Source of the DNA: Hippophae tibetana
Taxonomy: Eukaryota > Streptophyta > Magnoliopsida > Rosales > Elaeagnaceae
Length of the DNA stretch: 64,000 bases
Direction of reading: 5' to 3'
Assembly (NCBI GenBank): GCA_037013495.1
Contig: CM072801.1
Span: 71,099,816 to 71,163,815, forward strand
Below, piece after piece: positions 35,128 to 48,600 of this stretch. The translations under genes and the position numbers were made by a program. Under the pieces are notes generated by a model. That model did no database searches. It was not told the DNA's origin and saw nothing but the letters and a program-made list of their open reading frames with translations. Numbering within the stretch: position 1 is the stretch's first letter; every line of letters starts with the position of its first letter.

Positions 35128-37662
35128 ATTAAAGTTGAAAATTCGATATATCAAATGTTTTGTTATTTTTTAACAAGTTAACAGTAACCCCTTTCCTCTT
35201 CTCTCCTCTTAAATTTATTGGAAGAATAGAGAGTTATTGATCAAATAAATAAAGATCCCTGGGTCAGCACAAATATTTCTTTTACATATCTATTGAATAA
35301 AATCGAAAGTAAGTAAAATGGAAATTTGTGATAAAAACATAAATCCTCGATAAGTGATGTAAACGATGGAATTTGGTTATAGAAATCAGGTTCTCTAGCG
35401 TGGCCAAAATTAATCGTGTGATTCGATACGAGCTTCAATGTGATATATTATAATAGTCGTTAAGATACCTCGGTCTAGATATATTATCTATTAAAGTTGA
35501 AAATTCGATATATCAAATGTTTTGTTATTTTTTAACAAGTTAAGAGTCACCCCTTTCCTGTTTTCTGCTCTTAAATTTTTTGGAAGAATAGAGATTTATT
35601 GATCACATAAATAAAGATCCCTTGTTCAGCCCAAATATTTGTTTTACATATCTATTGAATAAAATGGAAAGTAAGTAAAACAGTAATTTGTGCCAAAAAC
35701 ATAAACCCTCGATAATTGATGTAAACGATGGAATTTGGTTACAGAAATCAAGTTCTCTTGCGTGGCCAAAATTAATCGTGTGAATCGATACGAGCTTCGA
35801 TGTTATATATTATAATAGTCGTTAAGATACCTCAGTCTAGAGTTATTTTCGATTAAAGTTGAAAATTCGATATATCAAATGTTTTGTTATTTTTTAACAA
35901 GTTAACAGTAACCCCTTTCCTCTTCTCACCTCTTAAATTTATTGGAAGAATAGAGAGTTATTGATCACATAAATAAAGATCCATGGGTCAGCACAAATAT
36001 TTCTTTTACATATCTATTGAATAAAATCGAAAGTAAGTAAAATGGAAATTTGTGATAAAAACATAAATCCTCGATAAGTGATGTAAACGATGGAATTTGG
36101 TTATAGAAATCAGGTTCTCTAGCGTGGCCAAAATTAATCGTGTGATTCGATACGAGCTTCGATGTGATATATTATAATAGTCGTTAAGATACCTCGGTCT
36201 AGATATATTATCTATTAAAGTTGAAAATTCGATATATCAAATGTTTTGTTATTTTTTAACAAGTTAAGAGTAACCCCTTTCCTGTTTTCTGCTCTTAAAT
36301 TTTTTGGAAGAATAGAGATTTATTGATCACATAAATAAAGATCCCTTGTTCAGCCCATATATTTGTTTTACATATCTATTGAATAAAATGGAAAGTAAGT
36401 AAAACAGTAATTTGTGCCAAAAACATAAACCCTCGATAAGTGATGTAAACCATGGAATTTGGTTACAGAAATCAAGTTCTCTTGCGTGGCCAAAATTAAT
36501 CGTGTGAATCGATACGAGCTTCGATGTTATATATTATAATAGTCGTTAAGATACCTCAGTCTAGAGTTATTTTCGATTAAATTTGAAAATTCGATATATC
36601 AAATGTTTTGTTATTTTTTAACAAGTTAAGAGTAAGCCCTTTCCTCTTCTCTCCTCTTAAATTTATTTGAAGAATAGAGAGTTATTGATCACATAAATAA
36701 AGATCCCTGGGTCAGCACAAATATTTCTTTTACATATCTATTGAATAAAATCGAAAGTAAGTAAAATGGAAATTTGTGATAAAAACATAAATCCTCGATA
36801 AGTGATGTAAACGATGGAATTTGGTTATAGAAATCAGGTTCTCTAGCGTGGCCAAAATTAATCGTGTGAATCGATACGAGCTTCGATGTGATATATTATA
36901 ATAGTCGTTACGATACCTCGGTCAAGAGTTATGGTCGATTAAAATTGAAAATTCGATTTATCAAATGTTTTGGTATTTTTGAACAAGTGAACAGTAACCC
37001 CTTTCCTATTCTCTTCTCTTAAATTTTTTTGGAATAATAGAGATTTATTGATCACATAAATAAAGATCCATTGGTCAGCACAAATATCACTTTTACATAT
37101 CTATTGAATATAATCGAAAGTAAGTAAAACGGAAATTTGTGACAAAAACATAAACCCTCGATAAGTGATGTAAACGATGGAATTTGGTTACAGAAATCAG
37201 GTTCTCTAGCGTGGCCAAAATTAATCGTGTGATTCGATACGAGCTTCGATGTGATATATTATAATAGTCGTTAAGATACCTCGGTCTAGATATATTGTCT
37301 ATTAAAGTTGAAAATTCGATATATCAAATGTTTTGTTATTTTTGAACAAGTGAACAGTAACCCCTTTCCTGTTCTCTTCTCTTAAATTTTTTGGAAGAAT
37401 AGAGATTTATTGATCACATAAATAAAGATCCCTTGCTCAGCACAAATAACTCTTTTACATATCTATTGAATAAAATCGAAAGTAAGTAAAACGGAAATTT
37501 GTGACAAAAACATAAACCCTCAATAAGTGATGTAAGGGATGGAATTTGGTTACAGAAATCAGATTCTCTAGCGTGGCCAAGATTAATCATGTGAATCGAC
37601 ACGAGCTTCGATGTGATATATTATAATAGTCGTTAAGATACCTCGGTCTAGATATATTGTCT
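35128..37662 (+). repeat. Heptamer higher-order repeat, copy 2 (2535 bp)
   Basis: The monomer order is the same as in copy 1. It shares TTCTCACCTCTT (near 35925) with copy 3 only, so copies 2 and 3 are the most recently separated pair. CTTGCTCAGC and AATCGACACGAGC mark its seventh monomer. Confidence 0.94.
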
Positions 37663-40196
37663 ATTAAAGTTGAAAATTCGATATATCAAATTTTTTGTTA
37701 TTTTTTAACAAGTTAACAGTAACCCCTTTCCTCTTCTCTCCTCTTAAATTTATTGGAAGAATAGAGAGTTATTGATCAAATAAATAAAGATCCCTGGGTC
37801 AGCACAAATATTTCTTTTACATATCTATTGAATAAAATCGAAAGTAAGTAAAATGGAAATTTGTGATAAAAACATAAATCCTCGATAAGTGATGTAAACG
37901 ATGGAATTTGGTTATAGAAATCAGGTTCTCTAGCGTGGCCAAAATTAATCGTGTGATTCGATACGAGCTTCAATGTGATATATTATAATAGTCGTTAAGA
38001 TACCTCGGTCTAGATATATTATCTATTAAAGTTGAAAATTCGATATATCAAATGTTTTGTTATTTTTTAACAAGTTAAGAGTCACCCCTTTCCTGTTTTC
38101 TGCTCTTAAATTTTTTGGAAGAATAGAGATTTATTGATCACATAAATAAAGATCCCTTGTTCAGCCCAAATATTTGTTTTACATATCTATTGAATAAAAT
38201 GGAAAGTAAGTAAAACAGTAATTTGTGCCAAAAACATAAACCCTCGATAATTGATGTAAACGATGGAATTTGGTTACAGAAATCAAGTTCTCTTGCGTGG
38301 CCAAAATTAATCGTGTGAATCGATACGAGCTTCGATGTTATATATTATAATAGTCGTTAAGATACCTCAGTCTAGAGTTATTTTCGATTAAAGTTGAAAA
38401 TTCGATATATCAAATGTTTTGTTATTTTTTAACAAGTTAACAGTAACCCCTTTCCTCTTCTCACCTCTTAAATTTATTGGAAGAATAGAGAGTTATTGAT
38501 CACATAAATAAAGATCCATGGGTCAGCACAAATATTTCTTTTACATATCTATTGAATAAAATCGAAAGTAAGTAAAATGGAAATTTGTGATAAAAACATA
38601 AATCCTCGATAAGTGATGTAAACGATGGAATTTGGTTATAGAAATCAGGTTCTCTAGCGTGGCCAAAATTAATCGTGTGATTCGATACGAGCTTCGATGT
38701 GATATATTATAATAGTCGTTAAGATACCTCGGTCTAGATATATTATCTATTAAAGTTGAAAATTCGATATATCAAATGTTTTGTTATTTTTTAACAAGTT
38801 AAGAGTAACCCCTTTCCTGTTTTCTGCTCTTAAATTTTTTGGAAGAATAGAGATTTATTGATCACATAAATAAAGATCCCTTGTTCAGCCCATATATTTG
38901 TTTTACATATCTATTGAATAAAATGGAAAGTAAGTAAAACAGTAATTTGTGCCAAAACATAAACCCTCGATAAGTGATGTAAACCATGGAATTTGGTTAC
39001 AGAAATCAAGTTCTCTTGCGTGGCCAAAATTAATCGTGTGAATCGATACGAGCTTCGATGTTATATATTATAATAGTCGTTAAGATACCTCAGTCTAGAG
39101 TTATTTTCGATTAAATTTGAAAATTCGATATATCAAATGTTTTGTTATTTTTTAACAAGTTAAGAGTAAGCCCTTTCCTCTTCTCTCCTCTTAAATTTAT
39201 TTGAAGAATAGAGAGTTATTGATCACATAAATAAAGATCCCTGGGTCAGCACAAATATTTCTTTTACATATCTATTGAATAAAATCGAAAGTAAGTAAAA
39301 TGGAAATTTGTGATAAAAACATAAATCCTCGATAAGTGATGTAAACGATGGAATTTGGTTATAGAAATCAGGTTCTCTAGCGTGGCCAAAATTAATCGTG
39401 TGAATCGATACGAGCTTCGATGTGATATATTATAATAGTCGTTACGATACCTCGGTCAAGAGTTATGGTCGATTAAAATTGAAAATTCGATTTATCAAAT
39501 GTTTTGGTATTTTTGAACAAGTGAACAGTAACCCCTTTCCTATTCTCTTCTCTTAAATTTTTTTGGAATAATAGAGATTTATTGATCACATAAATAAAGA
39601 TCCATTGGTCAGCACAAATATCACTTTTACATATCTATTGAATATAATCGAAAGTAAGTAAAACGGAAATTTGTGACAAAAACATAAACCCTCGATAAGT
39701 GATGTAAACGATGGAATTTGGTTACAGAAATCAGGTTCTCTAGCGTGGCCAAAATTAATCGTGTGATTCGATACGAGCTTCGATGTGATATATTATAATA
39801 GTCGTTAAGATACCTCGGTCTAGATATATTGTCTATTAAAGTTGAAAATTCGATATATCAAATGTTTTGTTATTTTTGAACAAGTGAACAGTAACCCCTT
39901 TCCTGTTCTCTTCTCTTAAATTTTTTGGAAGAATAGAGATTTATTGATCACATAAATAAAGATCCCTTGCTCAGCACAAATAACTCTTTTACATATCTAT
40001 TGAATAAAATCGAAAGTAAGTAAAACGGAAATTTGTGACAAAAACATAAACCCTCAATAAGTGATGTAAGGGATGGAATTTGGTTACAGAAATCAGATTC
40101 TCTAGCGTGGCCAAGATTAATCATGTGAATCGACACGAGCTTCGATGTGATATATTATAATAGTCGTTAAGATACCTCGGTCTAGATATATTGTCT
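37663..40196 (+). repeat. Heptamer higher-order repeat, copy 3 (2534 bp)
   Basis: This copy is almost indistinguishable from copy 2 by eye. The differences I found are CAAATTTTTTG at about 37687 (CAAATGTTTTG in copy 2) and the loss of one A in GTGCCAAAACATAAACC at about 38955, which accounts for the 2534-bp length. The order G-D-G-D-G'-H-B is intact. Confidence 0.94.
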
Positions 40197-40985
40197 ATTA
40201 AAGTTGAAAATTCGATATATCAAATGTTTTGTTATTTTTTAACAAGTTAACAGTAACCCCTTTCCTCTTCTCTCCTCTTAAATTTATTGGAAGAATAGAG
40301 AGTTATTGATCAAATAAATAAAGATCCCTGGGTCAGCACAAATATTTCTTTTACATATCTATTGAATAAAATCGAAAGTAAGTAAAATGGAAATTTGTGA
40401 TAAAAACATAAATCCTCGATAAGTGATGTAAACGATGGAATTTGGTTATAGAAATCAGGTTCTCTAGCGTGGCCAAAATTAATCGTGTGATTCGATACGA
40501 GCTTCAATGTGATATATTATAATAGTCGTTAAGATACCTCGGTCTAGATATATTATCTATTAAAGTTGAAAATTCGATATATCAAATGTTTTGTTATTTT
40601 TTAACAAGTTAAGAGTCACCCCTTTCCTGTTTTCTGCTCTTAAATTTTTTGGAAGAATAGAGATTTATTGATCACATAAATAAAGATCCCTTGTTCAGCC
40701 CAAATATTTGTTTTACATATCTATTGAATAAAATGGAAAGTAAGTAAAACAGTAATTTGTGCCAAAAACATAAACCCTCGATAATTGATGTAAACGATGG
40801 AATTTGGTTACAGAAATCAAGTTCTCTTGCGTGGCCAAAATTAATCGTGTGAATCGATACGAGCTTCGATGTTATATATTATAATAGTCGTTAAGATACC
40901 TCAGTCTAGAGTTATTTTCGATTAAAGTTGAAAATTCGATATATCAAATGTTTTGTTATTTTTTAACAAGTTAACAGTAACCCCT
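40197..40985 (+). repeat. Heptamer higher-order repeat, partial copy 4
   Basis: The first two monomers (G at 40197, D at 40559) and the start of the third (40921) follow the heptamer pattern. At about 40980-40990 the sequence AGTAACCCCTTTCGTTTTC joins a type-G left part to type-C sequence. The heptamer series ends here and a different domain begins. Confidence 0.92.
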
Positions 40986-42006
40986 TTCGTTTTCTCTTTT
41001 CTTAAATTATTTAGGAAGAATAGAGATTTTATGATCACATAAACAAATATCCCTTGGTCAGCACAATTATCACTTTTACATATCTATTGAATATATTCGA
41101 AAGTAAGTAAAATGGAAATTTGTGATAAAAACATAAACCCTCGATAAGTGATGTAAACGATGGAATTTTGTTAGAGAAATCAGGTTCTCTAGCGTGGCCA
41201 AAACTAATCGTGTGAATCGAAACGAGCTTCGATGTGATATATTATAATAGTCGTTATGATACCTCGGTAAAGAGTTATGGTTGATTAAACTTGAAAATTC
41301 GATATATCAAATGTTTTGTTATTTTTGAACATGTGAACAGTAACCCCTTTCCTGTTCTCTTCTCTTAAATTTTTTGGAAGAATAGAGATTTATTGATCAC
41401 ATAAATAAAGATCCCTTGGTCAGCACAAATATCACTTTTACATATCTATTGAATATAATCGAAAGTAAGTAAAATGGAAATTTGTGACAAAAACATAAAC
41501 CGTCGATAAGTGATGTAAACGATGGAATTTTGTTACAGAAATTAGGTTCTCTAGCGTGGCCAAAATTAATCATGTGAATCGATACGAGCTTCGGTGTGAT
41601 ATATTATAATTTTCGTTAAGATACTTCATTCTAGAGTTATGTCGATTAAAGTTGAAAATTCGATATATCAAATGTTTTTTTATTTTTTATCAAGTTAACA
41701 GTAACCCCTTTCCCGTTCTCATCTCTTAAATTTTTTGGAAGAACAGAGATTTATTGATCACATAAATAAAGATCCCTTGGTCAGCACAATTATCACTTTA
41801 ACATATCTGTTGAATATAATCGAAAGTAAGTAAAATGGAAATTTGTGACAAAAACATAAACCCTCGATAAGTGATGTAAACGATGGAATTTTGTTAGAGA
41901 AATCAGGTTCTCTAGCGTGGCCAAAACTAATCGTGTGAATCGATACGAGCTTTGATGTGATATATTATAATAGTCGTTACGATACCTCGGTAAAGAGTTA
42001 TGGTCG
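40986..42006 (+). repeat. Start of the C/E-rich domain
   Basis: The region contains the right part of the chimeric unit at 40921, a B-like unit with GAACATGTGAAC (41284) and a type-E unit (41645). It resembles 15.9-16.7 kb and 23.5-24.3 kb. Local changes include GATTTTATGATC near 41025, AATTAGGTTCTC near 41541, GCTTCGGTGTG near 41590 and CATATCTGTTG near 41805. Confidence 0.85.
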
Positions 42007-44770
42007 ATTAAACTTGAAAATTCGATATATCAAATGTTTTGTTATTTTTGAACAAGTGAACAGTAACCACTTTCGTTTTCTATTTTCTTAAATTATTTAG
42101 GAAGAATAGAGATTTTTTGATCACATAAACAAATATCCCTTGGTCAGCACAATTATCACTTTTACATATCTATTGATTATAATCGAAAGTAAGTAAAATG
42201 GAAATTTGTGATAAAAACATAAACCCTCGATAAGTGATGTAAACGATGGAATTTTGTTGGAGAAATCAGGTTCTCTAGCGTGGCCAAAACTAATCGTGTG
42301 AATCGAAACGAGGTTCGATGTGATATATTATAATAGTCGTTATGATACCTCGGTAAAGAGTTATGGTTGATTAAACTTGAAAATTCGATATATCAAATGT
42401 TTTGTTATTTTTGAACATGTGAACAGTAACCCCTTTCCTGTTCTCTTCTCTTAAATTTTTTGGAAGAATAGAGATTTATTGATCACATAAATAAAGATCC
42501 CTTGGTCAGCACAAATATCACTTTTACATATCTATTGAATATAATAGAAAGTAAGTAAAATGGAAATTTGTGACAAAAACATAAACCCTCGATAAGTGAT
42601 GTAAACGATGGAATTTTGTTACAGAAATCAGGTTCTCTAGCGTGGCCAAAATTAATCATGTGAATCGATACGGGCTTCGATGTGATATATTATAATTTTC
42701 ATTAAGATACTTCATTCTAGAGTTATGTCGATTAAAGTTGAAAATTCTATATATCAAATGTTTTGTTATTTTTTATCAAGTTAACAGTAACCCCTTTCCC
42801 GTTCTCATCTCTTAAATTTTTTGGAAGAATAGAGATTTATTGATCACATAAATAAAGATCCCTTGGTCGGCCCAAATATCTCTTTTATAGCTCTCTTGAA
42901 TAAAATCGAAACTAAATAAAACGGAAATTTGTGACAAAAACATAAAACCCTCGATAAGGGATGTAAACGATGGAATTTTGTTAGAGAAATCAGGTTCTCT
43001 AGCGTGGCCAAAACTAATCGTGTGAATCGATACGAGCTTTGATGTGATATATTATAATAGTCGTTACCATACCTCGGTAAAGAGTTATGGTCGATTAAAC
43101 TTGAAAATTCGATATATCAAATGTTTTGTTATTTTTCAACAAGTGAACAGTAACCACTTTCGTTTTCTCTTTTCTTAAATTATTTAGGAAGAATAGAGAT
43201 TTTTTGATCACATAAATAAAGATCCCTTGGTCAGCACAAATATCACTTTTACATATCTATTGAATATAATCGAAAGTAAGTAAAATGGAAATTTGTGACA
43301 AAAACATAAACCCTCGATAAGTGATGTAAACGATGGAATTTTGTTAGAGAAATCAGGTTCTCTAGCGTGGCCAAAACTAATCGTGTGAATCGATACGAGC
43401 TTCGATGTGATATATTATAATAGTCGTTATGATACCTCGGTAAAGAGTTATGGTTGATTAAACTTGAAAATTCGATATATCAAATGTTTTGTTATTTTTG
43501 AACATGTGAACAGTAACCCCTTTCCTGTTCTCTTCTCTTAAATTTTTTGGAAGAATAGAGATTTATTGATCACATAAATAAAGATCCCTTGGTCAGCACA
43601 AATATCACTTTTACATATCTATTGAATATAATCGAAAGTAAGTAAAATGGAAATTTGTGACAAAAACATAAACCCTCGATAAGTGATGTAAACGATGGAA
43701 TTTTGTTACAGAAATCAGGTTCTCTAGCGTGGCCAAAATTAATCATGTGAATCGATACGAGCTTCGATGTGATATATTAAAATTTTCGTTAAGATACTTC
43801 ATTCTAGAGTTATGTCGATTAAAGTTGAAAATTCGATATATCAAATGTTTTGTTATTTTTTATCAAGTTAACAGTAACCCCTTTCCCGTTCTCATCTCTT
43901 AAATTTTTTAGAAGAATAGAGATTTATTGATCACATAAATAAAGATCCCTTGGTCAGCACAATTATCACTTTAACATATCTATTGAATATAATCGAAAGT
44001 AAGTAAAATGGAAATTTGTGACAAAAACATAAACCCTCGATAAGTGATGTAAACGATGGAATTTTGTTAGAGAAATCAGGTTCTCTAGCGTGGCCAAAAC
44101 TAATCGTGTGAATCGATACGAGCTTTGATGTGATATATTATAATAGTCGTTACGATACCTCGGTAAAGAGTTATGGTCGATTAAACTTGAAAATTCGATA
44201 TATCAAATGTTTTGTTATTTTTGAACAAGTGAACAGTAACCACTTTCGTTTTCTCTTTTCTTAAATTATTTAGGAAGAATAGAGATTTTTTGATCACATA
44301 AACAAATATCCCTTGGTCAGCACAATTATCACTTTTACATATCTATTGAATATAATCGAAAGTAAGTAAAATGGAAATTTGTGATAAAAACATAAACCCT
44401 CGATAAGTGATGTAAACGATGGAATTTTGTTAGAGAAATCAGGTTTTCTAGCGTGGCCAAAACTAATCGTGTGAATCGATATGAGCTTCGATGTGATATA
44501 TTATAATAGTCGTTACGATACCTCGGTAAAGAGTTATGGTTGATTAAACTTGAAAATTCGATATATCAAATGTTTTGTTATTTTTGAGCAAGTGAACAGT
44601 AACCACTTTCGTTTTCTCTTTTCTTAAATTATTTAGGAAGAATAGAGATTTTTTGATCACATAAACAAATATCCCTTGGTCAGCACAAATATCTCTTTTA
44701 CATATCTATTGAATAAAATGGAAAGTAAGTAAAACGAAAATTTGTGACAAAAACATAAACCCTCAATAAG
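42007..44770 (+). repeat. Long-range duplicated block, left copy (28 monomers from its partner)
   Basis: Monomer starts 42370, 42731, 43094, 43457, 43818, 44180 and 44543 each have a partner exactly 10136 bp (28 x 362) downstream (52506 to 54679). The clearest marker is CTTGGTCGGC followed by CTCTTTTATAGCTCTCTTG and AACTAAATAAAACGG, found only near 42863 and 52999. The unit at 43094 departs from its partner, carrying ATAAATAAAGATCCC and CACAAATATCAC instead of ATAAACAAATATCCC and CACAATTATCAC. Confidence 0.9.
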
Positions 44771-45628
44771 TGATGTAAGGGATGGAATTTGGTTACAGAA
44801 ATCAGATTCTCTAGCGTGGCCAAGATTAATCATGTGAATCGATACGAGCTTCGATGTGATATATTATAATTTTCGTTAAGATACTTCATTCTAGAGTTAT
44901 GTCGATTAAAGTTGAAAATTCGATATATCAAATGTTTTGTTATTTTTTATCAAATTAACTGTAACCCCTTTCCCGTTCTCATCTCTTAAATTTTTTGGAA
45001 GAATAGAGATTTATTGATCACATAAATAAAGATCCCTTGGTCAGCACAATTATCACTTTTACATATCTATTGAATATAATCGAAAGTAAGTAAAATGGAA
45101 ATTTGTGACAAAAACATAAACCCTAGATAAATGATGTAAACGATGGAATTTTGTTAGAGAAATCAGGTTCTCTAGCGTGGCCAAAACTAATCGTGTGAAT
45201 CGATACGAGCTTCGATGTGATATATTATAATAGTCGTTATGATACCTCGGTAAAGAGTTATGGTTGATTAAACTTGAAAATTCGATATATCAAATGTTCT
45301 GTTATTTTTGAACATGTGAACAGTAACCCCTTTCCCGTTCTCATCTCTTAAATTTTTTGGAAGAATAGAGATTTTTTGATCACATAAACAAATATCCCTT
45401 GGTCAGCACAAATATCTCTTTTACATATCTATTGCATAAAATGGAAAGTAAGTAAAACAAAAATTTGTGACAAAAACATAAACCCTCGATAAGTGATGTA
45501 AACGATGGAATTTGGTTACAGAAATCAGGTTCTCTAGCGTGGCCAAAATTAATCGTGTGAATCGATACGAGCTTCGATGTTATATATTATAATAGTCTTT
45601 AAGATACCTCAATCTAGAGTTATTGTCT
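44771..45628 (+). repeat. C/E-type monomers preceding the type-K landmark
   Basis: The region holds the end of the unit at 44543 (GATGTAAGGG right part), a type-E unit at 44905 with TATCAAATTAACTG and ACCCTAGATAAATG, and a unit at 45267 with GTTCTGTTATTTTTG and CATAAAATGGAAAG. Similar units lie at 56.1-56.8 kb and 58.3-59.0 kb. Confidence 0.85.
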
Positions 45629-48600
45629 ATTAAGGTTGAAAATTCGATATATCAAATGTTTTGTTATTTTTTACCAAGTTAATAGTAACCCCTTTCCAGT
45701 TTTCTCCTCTTAAATTTTTTGGAAGAATAGAGATTTATTGATCACATAAATAAAGATCCCTTGGTCAGCACAAATATCTCTATTACATATCTATTGAATA
45801 AAATCGAAAATAAGTAAAACGGAAATTTGTGACAAAAACATAAACCCTCGATAAATGATGTAAACGATGGAATTTGGTTATAGAAATCAGGTTCTCTTGC
45901 GTGGCCAAAATTAATCGTGTGAATCGATACGAGCTTCAATGTTATATATAACAATAGTCGTTAAGATACCTCAGTCTAGAGTTATTTTCGATTAAAGTTG
46001 AAAATTCGATTTATCAAATGTTTTGGTATTTTTGAACAAGTGAACAGTAACCCCTTTCCTATTCTCTTCTCTTAAATTTTTTTGGAATAATAGAGATTTA
46101 TTGATCACATAAATAAAGATCCCTTGGTCAGCACAAATATCACTTTTACATATCTATTGAATATAATCGAAAGTAAGTAAAACGAAAATTTGTGACAAAA
46201 ACATAAACCCTCGATAAGTGATGTAAACGATGGAATTTGGTTACAGAAATCAGGTTCTCTAGCGTGGCCAAAATTAATCGTGTGATTCGATACGAGCTTC
46301 GATATGATATATTATAATAGTCGTTAAGATACCTCGGTCTAGATATATTGTCTATTATAGTTGAAAATTCGATATATCAAATGTTTTATTATTTTTGAAC
46401 AATTGAACAGTAACCCCTTTCCTGTTCTCTTATCTTAAATTTTTTGGAAGAATAGAGATTTATTGATCACATAAATAAAGATCCCTTGGTCAGCACAAAT
46501 AACTCTTTTACATATCTATTGAATAAAATCGAAAGTAAGTAAAACGGAAATTTGTGACAAAAACATAAACCCTCAATAAGTGATGCAAGGGATGGAATTT
46601 GGTTACAGAAATTAGATTCTCTAGCGTGGCCAAGATTAATCATGTGAATCGATACGAGCTTCGATGTGATATATTATAATAGTCGTTAAGATACCTCGGT
46701 CTAGATATATTGTCTATTAAAGTTGAAAATTCGATATATCAAATGTGTTGTTATTTTTGAACAAGTGAACAGTAACCCCTTTCCTGTTCTCTTCTCTTAA
46801 ATTTTTTGGAAGAATAGAGATTTATTGATCACATAAATAAAGATCCCTTGGTCAGCACAAATAACTATTTTGCATATCTATTGAATAAAATCGAAAGTAA
46901 GTAAAACGGAAATTTGTGACAAAAACATAAACCCTCAATAAGTGATGTAAGGGATGGAATTTGGTTACAGAAATCAAATTCTCTAGCGTGGCCAAGATTA
47001 ATCATGTGAATCGATACGAGCTTCGATGTTATATATTATAATAGTCCTTAAGATACCTCAGTCTAGAGTTATTTTCGATTAAAGTTGAAAATTCGATATA
47101 TCAAATGTTTTGTTATTTTTTAACAAGTTAAAAGTAACCCCTTTCCTGTTCTCTTCTCTTAAATTTTTTGGAAGAATAGAGATTTATTGATCACATAAAT
47201 AAAGATCCCTTGGTCAGCACAAATATCTCTTTTACATATCTATTGAATAAAATCGAAAGTAAGTAAAACAGAAATTTGTGACAAAAACATAAACCCTCGA
47301 TAAATGATGTAAACGATGGAATTTAGTTATAGAAATCAGGTTCTCTTGCGTGGCCAAAATTAATCGTGTGAATCGATACGAGCTTCGATGTTATATATTA
47401 TAATAGTCCTTAAGATACCTCAGTCTAGAGTTATTTTCGATTAAAGTTGAAAATTCGATATATCAAATGTTTTGTTATTTTTTAACAAGTTAAAAGTAAC
47501 CCCTTTCTTGTTCTCTTCTCTTAAATTTTTTGGAAGAATAGAGATTTATTGATCACATAAATAAAGATCCCTTGGTCAGCACAAATATCTCTTTTACATA
47601 TCTATTGAATAAAATCGAAAGTAAGTAAAACGGAAATTTGTGACAAAAACATAAACCCTCGATAAATGATGTAAACGATGGAATTTAGTTATAGAAATCA
47701 GGTTCTCTTGCGTGGCCAAAATTAATCGTGTGAATCGATACGAGCTTCGATGTTATATATTATAATAGTCCTTAAGATACCTCAGTCTAGAGTTATTTTC
47801 GATTAAAGTTGAAAATTCGATATATCAAATGTTTTGTTATTTTTTAACAAGTTAACAGTAACCCCTTTCCTCTTCTCTCCTCTTAAATTTATTGGAAGAA
47901 TAGAGAGTTATTGATCAAATAAATAAAGATCCCTGGGTCAGCACAAATATTTCTTTTACATATCTATTGAATAAAATCGAAAGTAAGTAAAATGGAAATT
48001 TGTGATAAAAACATAAATCCTCGATAAGTGATGTAAACGATGGAATTTGGTTATAGAAATCAGGTTCTCTAGCGTGGCCAAAATTAATCTTGTGATTCGA
48101 TACGAGCTTCAATGTGATATATTATAATAGTCGTTAAGATACCTCGGTCTAGATATATTATCTATTAAAGTTGAAAATTCGATATATCAAATGTTTTGTT
48201 ATTTTTTAACAAGTTAAGAGTCACCCCTTTCCTGTTTTCTGCTCTTAAATTTTTTGGAAGAATAGAGATTTATTGATCACATAAATAAAGATCCCTTGTT
48301 CAGGCCAAATATTTGTTTTACATATCTATTGAATAAAATGGAAAGTAAGTAAAACAGTAATTTGTGCCAAAAACATAAACCCTCGATAATTGATGTAAAC
48401 GATGGAATTTGGTTACAGAAATCAAGTTCTCTTGCGTGGCCAAAATTAATCGTGTGAATCGATACGAGCTTCGATGTTATATATTATAATAGTCGTTAAG
48501 ATACCTCAGTCTAGAGTTATTTTCGATTAAAGTTGAAAATTCGATATATCAAATGTTTTGTTATTTTTTAACAAGTTAACAGTAACCCCTTTCCTCTTCT

